Of a stretch of 64,000 nucleotides of DNA, positions 36,293 to 48,400 are shown piece by piece. The notes under the pieces were generated by a model. The model made no database searches and had not been told where the DNA came from. It saw nothing but the letters and a program-made list of their open reading frames with translations. The stretch's first letter is position 1; each line of letters opens with the position of its first letter. The position numbers and the translations under genes are program-made. The stretch is from Lingula anatina. Lineage: Eukaryota; Brachiopoda; Lingulata; Lingulida; Lingulidae. Location of the stretch: contig NW_019775461.1 of NCBI RefSeq assembly GCF_001039355.2, forward strand, positions 226,003 to 290,002, written 5' to 3'.

Positions 36293-38756
36293 CATCAACT
36301 CAGGGACATGTCACACACATATGTGACTCTTCCTTTTTTTCACTACCTTAAATGTTTCTACAAATTAGATAGAGACAGATTTGCCTGTATTCAATTTCTT
36401 AAAATACAGTACATCACAGAACAGGATGAAACTTCATATTAGAACATTTTAAAAAGCTCAAAGAGTATAGAGATCTATGTCTGATCAGAGGCATTTTTCT
36501 GACTTTTCTTTTGCGAAATGAGATGATTTAGACTTTGAAGTATTTATTTTGAATAAAATATAATACTAAATTTTATTAGTATGCAAACATTCTTCTTAAC
36601 ACTTCACATGGTTACATTGTAAAAAATATTGTAAAATATACTTTAAGAAAATGTATGTAATAATGTGTGTGTACAACATTTATAATACAGGTGTGGATTG
36701 AATTATATCACTTTTGAATTGAGCAAAATTTACATAATGTATGTTCTTTTTTTGTGAAAATTAAAAAGTCGATTTTTATTTGTATCTGCTTGCTGACTTT
36801 GGCTCTGTTCTCACAACTTTTAGATCGATCTATCACCGCGGGGAGTCTCACTAGATTACTGTCAGATAATCCGCCTTAAGTGTCCGTCCCCGCCTACTAC
36901 AAGCTGCAAGGGGTGATTAACTTTCGTGTCCGCCCGGCTGACAGCTATTTAGCTTGAACCCCCAGGGAGTTAGGTCGATCCAATGTAGGTCGATCTAATC
37001 TATGAGAATGGGGTGTTTGTTACACTTCTTAGTAGAAACTGTCAATTTTAAGCATTTTGATTGGTTGCAGTAACTCGTTTTTTTTTTTTTTTTTCAGAAT
37101 GTAACATTGTTACTGAATTTTTTTTATTGTAGTGAACACACATGGTGAAGTCTCAATTATTTAAACTCAAGCTGAATTATATTGCCACAAAATTTTTAAT
37201 GAAGCACAGATGTTGTGCCTCTTTAATGCAAAAATTCCAACTGCAAATGGGATGCCACAATAAAGTCGTTATAAAATATTTTAAATAAGAAAGAAATGAA
37301 TGAAAGTTTTACATGAAGTTTTGTAAAAAAATCAATAAAAAGTTATTTGAAATGCATTCTGGCACATGGAGTACATCAAATAAAATTGACAATTTTACTT
37401 CAATACAAGAATTTACAAATGTAAAAAAAATAATAGAAATTGGAGTTGAATATTAGGTTATTGTTGGAACTTTTTTTTTCATTATTTAAAAGCCCTTGCA
37501 GTGCAAAATACTGAATCTGATTTTGTCTACCTAAACTAGTAATCATTTGGACATAAAGAATTCTTTGTCTATGTTGTATTGTGAATCATAGTGGATGAAT
37601 GCAATGTATCACAAAAATACTTTTATATATCTGTCATTCTTTGCTAGTGGTTACAAAATGTTGAATTTGNAGATATATATTTGCAATCCATCAAACTCTT
37701 GCCATTAAAAAGTTTAAATGAAGAGCTTATCATAGTTATGACCAAATGCAGTTTTTTTTAGAAAAGAAATGGCAACTGTGCTGCATCCTTTTGCCTAAGC
37801 AAGTGATAGTGCTTTGCAACACCGTATTAGGAATATCATGTGTGTGTCGGTAGGAAGGGTATTGCTATTATCTATACATTGTATAGCTTCACTAGATAAC
37901 AAGGCATAATCCCTTGTGTACGCAAGTTTTTGTATCCTCGCATTTGTTCCAAGGACAATAAAGTAGTGAGAGAGTGCTTCAAGAATTGACATTTTTATTA
38001 TGCTACCCTCCTTTCGGAGGGCTAGAAAAATTAGTCTATAGACTCATTGTATTGTTCCTCTCCACGGAAATCTTTAGTAAAAGGCGAAAGATTTATACGT
38101 GGATGAAGAGAAACCAGAGTAATGGATATTACTTACAATGAAGTCTAAACACTATCACGCCCATAGAATTATGGCAGGAGCAAGTGGTCTCATAACCAGC
38201 AATATCAGCATATACAAAAATTCACAAGATTACGATAATGTAATCACATACTACAACTGTGATAGCAAATTAATTTCACATAATTATGATTTTATTTTCA
38301 TATTATATTATACTATGCATTAGTTCTTATAAGTGGATGAAATATATAAGTATAAGTTGTGTGGATGAGAACAAAAGCATTCAGGCAGGCTGGCACGTCT
38401 GTGTGCGTTAATATTGATGATGTAAAGTCAACACCTAATTTAAGCAGGATAACCCAACCAACAAAAAGACATAGATTTGACAGGAAGGAGTCGTAATTTC
38501 AGGATGATATTTTCGATAAAATGTATGAAAATGACCGCGTTCACTCGCCCTCACTTTCCCTGCAGGTTGCTCCTATCTTCGCTGATTAAATTGTTTCATA
38601 CGCCTAAGTTGGAACTGAGCTATGGATGAGCTAAGGGCCTATGGATTATTTTGACCAGCACTTCCATCAATGAGAAACTTCGTTTTAAAAAAGGCTCATT
38701 TAGAAGAATAAATTCCCAGCTTGCACCTTTAATGGTTACTATCTTTTGCCCTGGCT
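36293..38756. other. WDR41 3' UTR and intergenic sequence
   Basis: AT-rich. AATAAA occurs at 36552-36557, 37259-37264 and 37334-37339. A GC-richer foldback element lies at 36815-37017, and a single N at 37670. No gene was recognised and no duplication was found around this N. Confidence 0.6.
36815..37017. mobile_element. Foldback element related to family B
   Basis: The arms at about 36815-36850 (TTCTCACAACTTTTAGATCG) and about 36965-37017 (AGGTCGATCTAATCTATGAG) are imperfect inverted repeats around a GC-rich centre. The GGAGTTAGGTCG block also occurs in the element at 9087-9385. Confidence 0.55.
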
Positions 38757-38900
38757 TTATTTTACCCTCTACCAGGGTGGCAGATTATATAGGGAAAAAG
38801 GGGAAAAGCGAGATAGTAAAACGACCGTCTGTTTATCTAAACTAAAGACATATCTGTGAACAACATGTGAAAAGTCAATCTGGTAGAGGATAGCTTTATC
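38757..38900. mobile_element. Small foldback element, family D, copy 1
   Basis: ACCCTCTACCAGGGTGGCAG on the left and a mirrored GGTAGAGGATAGC on the right, with an internal ACATATCTGTGAA. The same parts in the same order are at 62756-62905. It lies just downstream of the 7SL RNA gene terminator. Confidence 0.55.
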
Positions 38901-38971
38901 TAATATTAAGTAGTAAATAAAAGTCTTTGGACAAAAAATTAGACAGCTGTTGAATTTTCATTAGAAATAAG

Positions 38972-38977
38972 AAAAAA
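38972..38977 (-). terminator. Pol III terminator of the 7SL gene
   Basis: Six consecutive T on the minus strand directly after the 3' end of the 7SL sequence. Confidence 0.85.
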
Positions 38978-39277
38978 GAGGATTAGGTCCGACTATATCG
39001 GTCAGGCTACCAAACGCCTCCTATTCACGGACGCGATCCCACCATACTGCTCGACACGGGACCTTTTGGCTGCTGCATTTCTGCCCTGGCCCAGTACGGT
39101 CCTCCTTAGTCAACCTGGTCACTCTGGCCTCCGCCGGAGTTACCATATTGATGCCGAGCTTAGTGCGGACACCCGATCAACATAGATAGACGCCAAGCAG
39201 AACCCCTGGCCTCAAGCCGTCCACCAACCCAGACCTCCAAGTAGCTAGATTACAGGAGCACGCCACAACTCCCAGTC
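38975..39277 (-). ncRNA. 7SL RNA (signal recognition particle RNA)
   Basis: The minus strand is clearly 7SL RNA of about 300 nt. The Alu-domain start GTGGCGTGCTCCTGTAATC and GCTACTTGGAGG is followed by the near-invariant stretch GATCGGGTGTCCGCACTAAG and CTCGGCATCAATATGGT. Then come the helix 8 region with GCAGAAATGCAGCAGCC, followed by AGGTCCCGTG, GTGGGATCGCGTCCGTGAAT and a 3' strand pairing back. It ends in a run of six T (38972-38977), a Pol III terminator. The RNA scaffolds the SRP that targets ribosomes making secretory proteins to the ER. A TATA-like stretch lies about 14-23 bases upstream. An intact terminator and the conserved core argue for a working gene. The 5' end is placed by alignment from memory with human 7SL and may be off by a few bases. 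Confidence 0.95.
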
Positions 39278-39472
39278 GAGGGTTCTGGGTAAAATATAAG
39301 CTCTTGTTCATAAACCAACCTTCTCGATAGGTGGCAGCAGCATGGTGTAAATATGTAGTGCGTTAAATGTTCAAAGGGACACCTATATTTTCACATGTTA
39401 TTCAAATAAGGTTGACGACGTCATCTTTCTAAAATTAGACACCACGTTACAGCTTTATTTACTTCCGCCGGC
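39278..39472. promoter_or_regulatory. Shared upstream region of the 7SL RNA and vWA genes
   Basis: Only 195 bp lie between the 7SL 5' end (minus strand) and the first ATG of the vWA gene model (plus strand). A TATA-like sequence for 7SL is at 39291-39300. Confidence 0.55.
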
Positions 39473-39906
39473 ATGTCTTCACTTGCCCGACTGCTTGTGC
39501 TTGCTTGCCCAGGGAAGGGCGATCGGAAGGGGCTATATAAGATGCCGAATAGCATGGTTTTGTCAGACAACATTGACCACTCGACTAATACACACGTCGA
39601 AACAGCCTCTGAGATAATCAACTGTCGGTCTGAGGAAAAGTCCGCATTTAAGATAAATTCAGGTACTGTACGTACATTTCTTTCAAAATATAATTTCTAG
39701 TCATAAAAACTCACTAGCACTACTAATATTTTGTTGTGTTGACTTGACACCCATTTGCTGTAAAGATGTTTTTCATTTTTATACTGTTTCTATTTATTTA
39801 TTTTTTGAAAAGAATTGGTTAAACAAGTTTTTATAGTATGCTAAGAGAGCCGAGGCTTTATTATTATTATTATTAATGAAAACAGCGTCAAATAACGTCA
39901 CTTAAC

Positions 39907-39983
<77 letters not shown>

Positions 39984-42383
39984 GCTGATACTCGAGATAT
40001 ATAATACATGTACTAGTANCAGGCTTACAAGGAGGTGGTGGCAAGGCGCAAGAGTGACAAGACCTTTATTAGTGGCCCTGCGGTAAAAGGTGTACTGGGG
40101 ATCGATAAAGAAGTGAGAAAATTCACTTTAGACAGATCTAAATTGCCCGACTTTGATATCTTTGTGCAGAGCACATCCTACAACCGGGCACTCGTCGCCA
40201 ATACCGAATTTCTGTACGAAATTGACGGAAGCAGTGGTCCGGTGAAACGATCCTTGGCCGGGGCGGCGCTTTACACCGGGGAAGGAGCTTCTTCAGCAAC
40301 CCCCGCTGCTAAACGCTCTCGTGCAGCCCCAGCCCCGTCTCGCCCAACCGGCGTTCCTGGCGGACCCATTGAGATTGTGTTTTCATTTGACACCACAGGC
40401 TCCATGAGCAGCTGTATTATGCAGGTACGCCAGAGCGTCCAGGACATGATCCAGCGACTTATGTCCGACATCCCAAACCTGAAGATTTCAGTGTTCGCTC
40501 ACGGAGATTACTGCGACGAGGGAGCCTACGGGTATGTTACCAAGTACATCGACTTCACCAATGACGTCGGCAAGCTGTGTCACTTCGTTAACGACGTCGA
40601 AGGCACCGGAGGCGGTGACTTTGAAGAGTGCTACGAGCTGGTCCTGCATCAAGTAAGAGAAGAACTATCCTGGAGCCCTGGCTCTCAGAGATCCCTGGTG
40701 ATGATTGGGGATGCCACTCCTCATCAGCCAAACTACCATTTGAACAAAAAGAGACTGGATTGGAAGGTTGAAACTGACCGCCTCTTTAATGAACTGGTAA
40801 GCATTCGCTGATTTTTTACACACTTCCATAATATATATTGTTGAAAATAGAAAATGATATCGATTAAAATAGATAAATAAAGATAACCGAATTTGAGCTA
40901 TTAACACATTTCTTATAGAGTGGAGACACCCTCAATTATTTATTTATTTATCCTGGGATATCTTGATTATTTACAGGGTGTGAATATTTATGCTGTTCAG
41001 TGTTTAAACAATTCCGAGTCAGACAAGTTCTACTCCACACTTGCTGAGAAGACCCATGGTCGCCATTTGAAACTTGATGAATTTTCCAACGTGTTTGACT
41101 TCATTATGGCTATTTGCTACAGAGAACACGGGGCAGAGTTCCTAGAGGTAGGAAAAGTGAATTTCTGTAAACTGTTCCAAGTTTTTTTGTTGTTTTTTTT
41201 TGTACATATGTGAGAAGTGGTTGTTTTAGACTTGCTTAAAACTATTTTTTTTAGTAAAGTCACTTAAAACAAACAACTGTTTAGTTTGGAACTATGCTGC
41301 GATTTAAAACACGAAAAGAATTTCTAGAAGAGATTCTCTAGTTCATAATTTCGTTTCCATTTCTCTAGGCTTACGAGCAGGAGGTTGCCATGCGTCGTGG
41401 AGGTTCTGGTATGAACGCAGAACTGCACCGAATGTTTGAAGAACTGAAGGGGGGAGATAGCAGCGACCCGGCTGTCACGTCAACAACGCCCGACACAGCC
41501 GCTTCTGCTAAAACTACTAAAAAGAAAGCGACACCTAAAAAGGCAATAACAAAAGGTGCAGCCAAAAAAGGTGCACCTAAGAGAAGTGCAGTAGATGATA
41601 CCGATGCTCCTGCTAAGGTCGACATGCCTGAGAAGAAATCGACTGCAAAAACAACACCAGTAAGTATATTTTTCAGTAGTCGTTGGTAAATTTTGCTATT
41701 TGAAATGTGTTTTTATATTTGAAGTTGAATTAAAATTACTTTCTTTTTGCGTAAAATCGACTTCAGTTTCATAAATTACGTTCATTAAGTTAATCTGATC
41801 ATTTCTTTAGATTTGCTATCATTTATTCGTGCAGGAGGCTCCCGTGAGAGAGTACCGTGAGCACGTGACCGTCAACAATTTCCTTCTCAAAAACATGAAG
41901 TGGTCCCAATGGAAGTTGGCAATGGTGAAGTCCAAACCCAAGGAAAACGTGGACGCTTGGGTGCCAAGACGACAAAAACACGTCGGCTACAGAAATGTTG
42001 ATCTTTTCCGCGACGACACACAACGCCCCGCCGTGTACGAGGTAGCGGTGCAGCCGAAAGAGCGCGCAAAGAAATACGTCATGTATGTCAGGCACACGGG
42101 TGGGTTTACATCTCGCGTTCACTGGGACACTTATATTTTACGTCATCAAAATGTTATCTCGCAACTGGACGGTGTTCTGAACCAGGGCTGCAAAGTGTTC
42201 GTACGGCGAGCCTTTGTTCCAAAGAGCGTGAGGGTCGGCAGAAAAAGCTTGAAGGGTGTTGGAGAAATTCGATCTGCTTTGATGGACAGATATAACTACG
42301 CCTGGAACAAGCGTCTTCAGGGGAAACGCCACCACAGACAAGCTATCAAATGTGGTGTGACGATTTCAAGTGAGGACTATTAA
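39473..42383 (+). CDS. vWA-domain protein with Lys-rich linker and unknown C-terminal domain
   Basis: Proposed exons: 39473-39667, 40023-40796, 40977-41147, 41369-41659 and 41835-42383, all phase 0, 659 residues. I do not recognise the whole protein. Residues about 181-370 are a von Willebrand A domain with a MIDAS: DTTGSMS (D188), GTGGGDFEECYE (D264) and MIGDATPH (D295). This resembles the vWA found in intracellular eukaryotic and bacterial proteins rather than integrins. Exon 4 encodes an Ala/Lys/Pro-rich linker resembling a histone H1 tail (about 417-471). The last exon encodes a 182-residue basic domain (WSQWKLAMVKSK, DAWVPRRQKHVGYRNVDLF, RVHWDTYILRHQN). No signal peptide or membrane segment was seen, so a cytosolic or nuclear role is likely. 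The coding exons are distinctly more GC-rich than neighbouring genes. A single N sits in the exon 2 acceptor (40019), so the link to exon 1 is the weak point. Polyadenylation signal at 42815-42820. Confidence 0.8.
39909..39980. repeat. (AT)n microsatellite
   Basis: About 72 bp of uninterrupted AT dinucleotides in the first intron of the vWA gene, 39 bases before the N at 40019. Confidence 0.97.
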
Positions 42384-44687
42384 ATTCAAGTGTGTTTACC
42401 GATTATTGAGACAATGTACATTGTTCAAATCTGAAGGAAGGCATATGATACAGATATCGACTTTGTTTTACTAATGCTGTGCACAATCATTCTTGAAATT
42501 AAAAGGTGGCGTCTACTAGATTATTTCAATGGGTTTCTGTATAGTCCCATATTTAAATGATAATAATTGGATATAGTAAAACGTGAAATTCACGGTTTCT
42601 CGTACAATTGAGTGAAACTTTATATCACATCTTTGGTATAACTATATAGATACCAGTATATTTATTTCACATCATTGTAAGATGCATTGTTTTTGCATAT
42701 ATCTGATAATTTATTTTTTGTTGTTATCGATGTTGTTGTATTTCTATGACATATTCGTAGATGTTATTGCTCATATGAAATTTAAAATATGACTTTGTAC
42801 ACAGTATTTTTTACAATAAATATTACGTTTTCATAAAATCTTATGGTATTTTACAAATTTGACTAAACTTTTTACAATTTTGACTTGATGAAGTATTTTG
42901 ATAATAAATTAACAGAGCTGCTTATTTTTATAAATGTACCGTATAAACAAAGGGGATGTATCATTGACGGGATTCTCATGCTGATGCATCACCTCAAGTG
43001 ACGATCAACATTGGAAAATTTGCAAACCGAAAACAAATTTTGCGTCGCAAAGCATGCCGCAGAAAAAAAAAACAGATGGGAGGGGGACAAGAAAAAGAGG
43101 CGTTGAGAGGTTTTCACCAGCGCCCATAGGGTAAAAATTATGATAGATAATATAGATGTGAATAACTGGCCGGGAGTGAAATTTCGAATAGTTGACCACA
43201 TACAATACCAGATGATAAAACTATTGAAATAAAGTAAGCTTTGCAAATCTCATTTAATTCCTTTTATGTTCACGATTAATTATATGGAATTGTAGATTAC
43301 CAATTGAAAGTTGGTATTTATTTACTAAGATCTAAGGCAATATAAATGCTAGTTCTTATCTATTTAATTCAATTGTCCTTTCGAGGTGATGCTTCAAAGT
43401 AGAGTTAAGATCTTCGCCAGATAACTAATATGATAACAAGATTATGTCCTGTCTAAATAGTTACTGGTTTCACAAAAAGCGAATAATGATTAACTTGCAT
43501 CGTATACATTAGGGGGAAGGCTATATATCTCAAAGATGGTACACATTTTCTCTCCGCGAACAAGTATATAGTTCAAAATTGGGAGAACAATCGAGAGGCG
43601 GATTTAGGGGGGGTGGCAAGGGAGTCCCGACCCCCTCCCCCCCCCCCCCTTCGATTTCTAAAAAAAAAACAATAGTCCCCTCTTGAAATTAGAATTTTGA
43701 CTAGCTGAATCATTCTTAACCGTACCAAATGGCACTGTTCGCCCCCTAAAATACCAAAAATTCTCGGAGCCTTCAGCGAACCCCACGCCAAGGGAGGGGG
43801 TCGACATCGCATCCGCGGACCCCCCTTCAAATAATCCTGGATCCTGTCATCTGTATGTTTGGATGTTTTATGGTGGCGTTTGACTCGTCGTACAGCAAAG
43901 TAAAGTTTCATTAAGTTTGTATCGCAAAGATGTTACTTCACAGTATTTCACTAAAATTATCATATAAGAAAATAATTAAAAAAAAAAAAAAGATTAAAAC
44001 TCAATCAAAATTTAACAGTTGTTTTCGTATATGTTATATTAGTGTCACTGGCAAGATTGTTATTTCCAACTCACATATATCTCCTTTGTGTTAAAATTGA
44101 AATTCACTGTCTGGTGATGCTGATTTCTATATTTACTATACGGTACCGGTACATCGATTTTTAAAGTTCAATATCTAGAGAAGAAAAAAATTACTAACTA
44201 ATACTAGTTAACAGGAACATTGACGGACGATTCCAGCATGTAAAAGGTACCTATAAAAGTATAAAACAGGTCCAGCAATGATTCATGAGTAGAAGAAAAA
44301 ATTTTTTAAAAAATATTGCTTCAGTAAATCCCTTTTAGATACAGGTACACCAGATGTCAGCACCAATTATGTAGTCTGCAAGACAATGCATCCTAATTAA
44401 ACTTCTTGCTTATTGTATTACATTATGTATTTTTATTATGATAGATATTTATATAAGTAAAACGTCTATAGATACTCTTTTCATGTATTGAAAATTACTT
44501 TTTATGTCTTTTCATGTTTTCAAACTCGACTTTCACTGTCCTGTTGGCTTTTCTTGGAAATTGTACATTTCTTCCGTCAGGTGCTGCCATCTCAATCATT
44601 TCCGGAAGTGCGAAAACTTCCTTCTAGCAGCAACATAATAATAAAGTATTATTGTGTCATTTTAATTTGCAGTCAAAATATTGTGAA
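42384..44687. other. vWA gene 3' UTR and intergenic sequence before OSTF1
   Basis: Contains AATAAA at 42815-42820, a dispersed repeat at 43593-43856, and OSTF1 upstream sequence. An A-rich and C-rich low-complexity stretch lies at 43640-43670. No gene was recognised. Confidence 0.6.
43593..43856. mobile_element. Dispersed repeat with GCGGATYYAGG-type ends
   Basis: It starts GAGGCGGATTTAGGGGGG and ends with the reverse complement of GGATCCAGGATTATTTGAAG. The latter matches 16399-16420 next to the Tc1 pseudogene. The C-rich and G-rich flanks look like a non-autonomous DNA element. No coding sequence was recognised. Confidence 0.6.
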
Positions 44688-45448
44688 ATGTCGCGACCAG
44701 CAAGACCACCGCCTCCGCCACCCACCCCTAAACCAGGTAAGAATCGTCGATCTGTTAGCCTGGTCGAGTAAATGTACAGAAAATACTCGACGGCGTCTTG
44801 GCTTCAGTGCAATTTTATCGATACTTCCTTGTATATCTAGTAGTAATAGCAAGTATAATGACATTTATAAATGAAAAGCACAGCGAATATTAAGTGCTTA
44901 ACTTTATTTCAGCCGCACCAAGATGTAAATAGTATTTAACTAAGTAGAAATAGTATGATGAGTCATACTCCTTCAGTATCGTAAATTTTAAATCATAAAA
45001 TAATCTTCAGTAAATGTTATTATAAGCAAAATTAGACATAATTAAGTGTCCAAATCAATTCAGCCCACATAAATAATGTGCAAATTAATTGAATGGTAGT
45101 TGATTACAAGATAAATTATCAGAGTGTTTTTCAAGTTTTTTCACCTCAAGTAAGCAAAATTTCTATAAGCCAAACAAGTGTTTTAACAATTGAAGTTAGG
45201 ATTATACTGTGTTTGCATGATCAGGAGGATCAGTCTGCCAATTAAAAACATTGATGTCTCATAGGTATGTTTTTGTCACAACATCTCTGCATTCAATAAA
45301 CCTTAATTACATGTACATGTACTTAGTTTATTCTTTATGTCCAGTCACCTGATACAGCTTGTTTGCTGGTAATATTGATAAACAGACTGTGCATAAGTTG
45401 GTATTTGGAAAGGTTATTGTAGACACATAGTGACTGCTGTCAGCCCTC

Positions 45449-45480
<32 letters not shown>

Positions 45481-48400
45481 CACACACACACTTTTCTGTC
45501 ATGCCTAGTTGTCTGTCAGTAAATTCCCAGTAAATTCAGTAAATTATCCAAACTCCACATTCCATGATGATATATCATTTATGAATTACTTATTTTTATT
45601 TCATGTCAGACTTCTACTTAAGATTTTAAAAGCAATTTGTTTTCATAGTAATTCATGTGTCTTAAATAAACTTAAACATATATGTACTAAGTCTTTTATT
45701 TTTTATGTTTCCCTGAATTCAGTTAAGTAATCAATGTCTCTGTATTTCAAAAATATAGTTTTGCAGTTTACTACTACTTGGTTATTTTTATGTGCCTGAA
45801 ATGACCTAAGTTCTCATTACATTTGAAGGGGCATTAAGTTTCTTATAAAATATTTTTAAAATCTTCAAGTAAGAGCCCATTCTTAATAGAAGATCCAAGG
45901 ATCTTCTGATCCATGGATCAAATATGGCTGGTCCTACCTAAAAGAAGAGCCGGAAAATTTTGCTGATGGTCTCCCTGCCTCCACTCGCACTGTCATTGCA
46001 GAGGCCTAGCAATTAAACTTCAGAGCCACGATTTATTCTATTTAACCATGAGACCATCAGCAGATTTATCGTCTCTTCTTTTATGTAGGCTCGGCCCTAT
46101 TTGATCTGTGGATCAGAAGACACTCAGATCTTCTATTTTCTGAATTTCCAACAATTTATTTAAATAGCAAGTAGAAAGTAACAACATTACTAAATTAAGA
46201 AAAATATTGAAAATCACATGCATAAGCACCCAATTGTATAATGATAGAAATATTTGAGGTTTTAATAAAATACTCTGCAGAATTATCTTTATAATCTCTT
46301 TTCTGACAGTAACATATTTTTCTTTAAGGACAAGTGAAAGTGGTGAGAGCAATGTACAGATATGAAGCTCAGCAGGTAGGCAATTTAAAAAAAAAATGCT
46401 AAACACTGATGTTTATTCCATACACATTGAAAAATGTTCCAAAAATCTGTCAGAAAAAAAAGCCAAACAAATATAAATTTCTGCTGCAGGTTCTATTAAG
46501 TCAGGTTCTTAAGCTTGTTGAGCTTTATGTTTCTATTTATTGACACAATGTCCTAGTAGAAGTAGAATGGTGAATTTCACTTACAGATCATAATCCAGGG
46601 ACGGATTCAGAGATATTTTCTGACAGTCTTCCAAATTATCTTTGTTTATCCATCCTCCATTTTTGACCGTCTTCCAACAGAAAAAATCAGATACCCGTCA
46701 ATGTAAACTAGAAAATCTGACCGTCTTCCGGAAGACCCAGAAGACGGCCTAAATCCGCCCCTGTAATCGGTTGTGAGGGTACAAAGTAAAATATAATATG
46801 TGATGGGAAGGGATGGGATTTCTGCTTTTGAAATGAGAGAGATTTTTAAACATCTTTGGTACTGCCAAACATTGGAAATATTTTAACCAAATAATTTTTT
46901 TGTCGTAAATCACTTCATCAGTGATATATTTGCTCAAATGTTTTAAATTTCAGATAATTTTTTTATCACTTCTCATTTGATGAGGATGAAGTTGCAGTAG
47001 ATAAACATATAAATCATAATAATGTGAATTTTTCAGACAGATGAGTTGACTTTTGATGAAGGAGACACCCTGTATATTCTTGACATGTCTGATTCTGGTT
47101 GGTGGAAAGCAAGATGTGGGGATAAAGAAGGATTAATACCTAGTAACTATGGTATGTGGGCAGGTATTGTGACACCCCAGCACTTCTCTTTATGCTCCAT
47201 GACCTAGAGCTGTGCTTTAGATGTGTAAATTATCAAGAGGTTACCAATTGTCAGATGAAATTTCATATTAATGTTTTCTTTCTTTCTTTCCAAATGCAAA
47301 TGTGCACCAGCAGCATGATCTTGTCCCGTCTGGTCACAGCAGCATGATCTTGTCCCGTCTGGTCACAGTTTTCTGTTAGATGGTACAAGATCAGATTTAT
47401 TACCATAATTATTTTTGATAGTATTCATTTTTATGTACAGACACAGATGTGTCTGTACATATAGCCATCACCTGCGTCTGTCGTCGCCGTCGCCGTCGCC
47501 GTCGTCGCCGTGCACTTTTACCGATAACACGATAAGTGGAAAACTGTTTTTTCTTTTGGCTTGAAACTTACAGAACTAATGAATATTCATAATACGCAGG
47601 TCAAGTTCGAAAATCAGCATGATCGGGTCACTTATAGGGTATTTATGCTGTTTTTTCACTTTTTTCAGCATAAATGAAGCACCGATAACACGATAAGTGG
47701 AAAACTGTTTTACTTTTTGGCTTGAAACTTACAGAACTGATGAATATTCATAATACGCAGGTCAAGTTCGAAAATCAGCGTGATTGGGTCATTTTTAATG
47801 AATTTAGGCTATTTTTTCTCTTTTTTCAGCATAAATGCAGCACTGATAACATGATAAGTGGAAAACCATTTTACTTTTTGGCTTGAAACTTACAGAACTG
47901 ATAAATATTCATAATACGCAGGTCAAGTTCGAAAATCAGCANNNNNNNNNNNNNNNNNNNNNNNNNNNNNNNNNNNNNNNNNNNNNNNNNNNNNNNNNNN
48001 NNNNNNNNNNNNNNNNNNNNNNNNNNNNNNNNNNNNNNNNNNNNNNNNNNNNNNNNNNNNNNNNNNNNNNNNNNNNNNNNNNNNNNNNNNNNNNNNNNNN
48101 NNNNNNNNNNNNNNNNNNNNNNNNNNNNNNNNNNNNNNNNNNNNNNNNNNNNNNNNNNNNNNNNNNNNNNNNNNNNNNNNNNNNNNNNNNNNNNNNNNNN
48201 NNNNNNNNNNNNNNNNNNNNNNNNNNNNNNNNNNNNNNNNNNNNNNNNNNNNNNNNNNNNNNNNNNNNNNNNNNNNNNNNNNNNNNNNNNNNNNNNNNNN
48301 NNNNNNNNNNNNNNNNNTCAAACACTTGCATTTGTGACTTTTAACTCTCATCTGCCTGGGGCTCTGCACATTTTCTGTATTTCCACATAAGCAGTTGTAT

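Noticed and set aside
37670-37670. Single N tested as another unmerged overlap
   Set aside because: No repeated sequence was found on the two sides, so no duplication can be claimed here.
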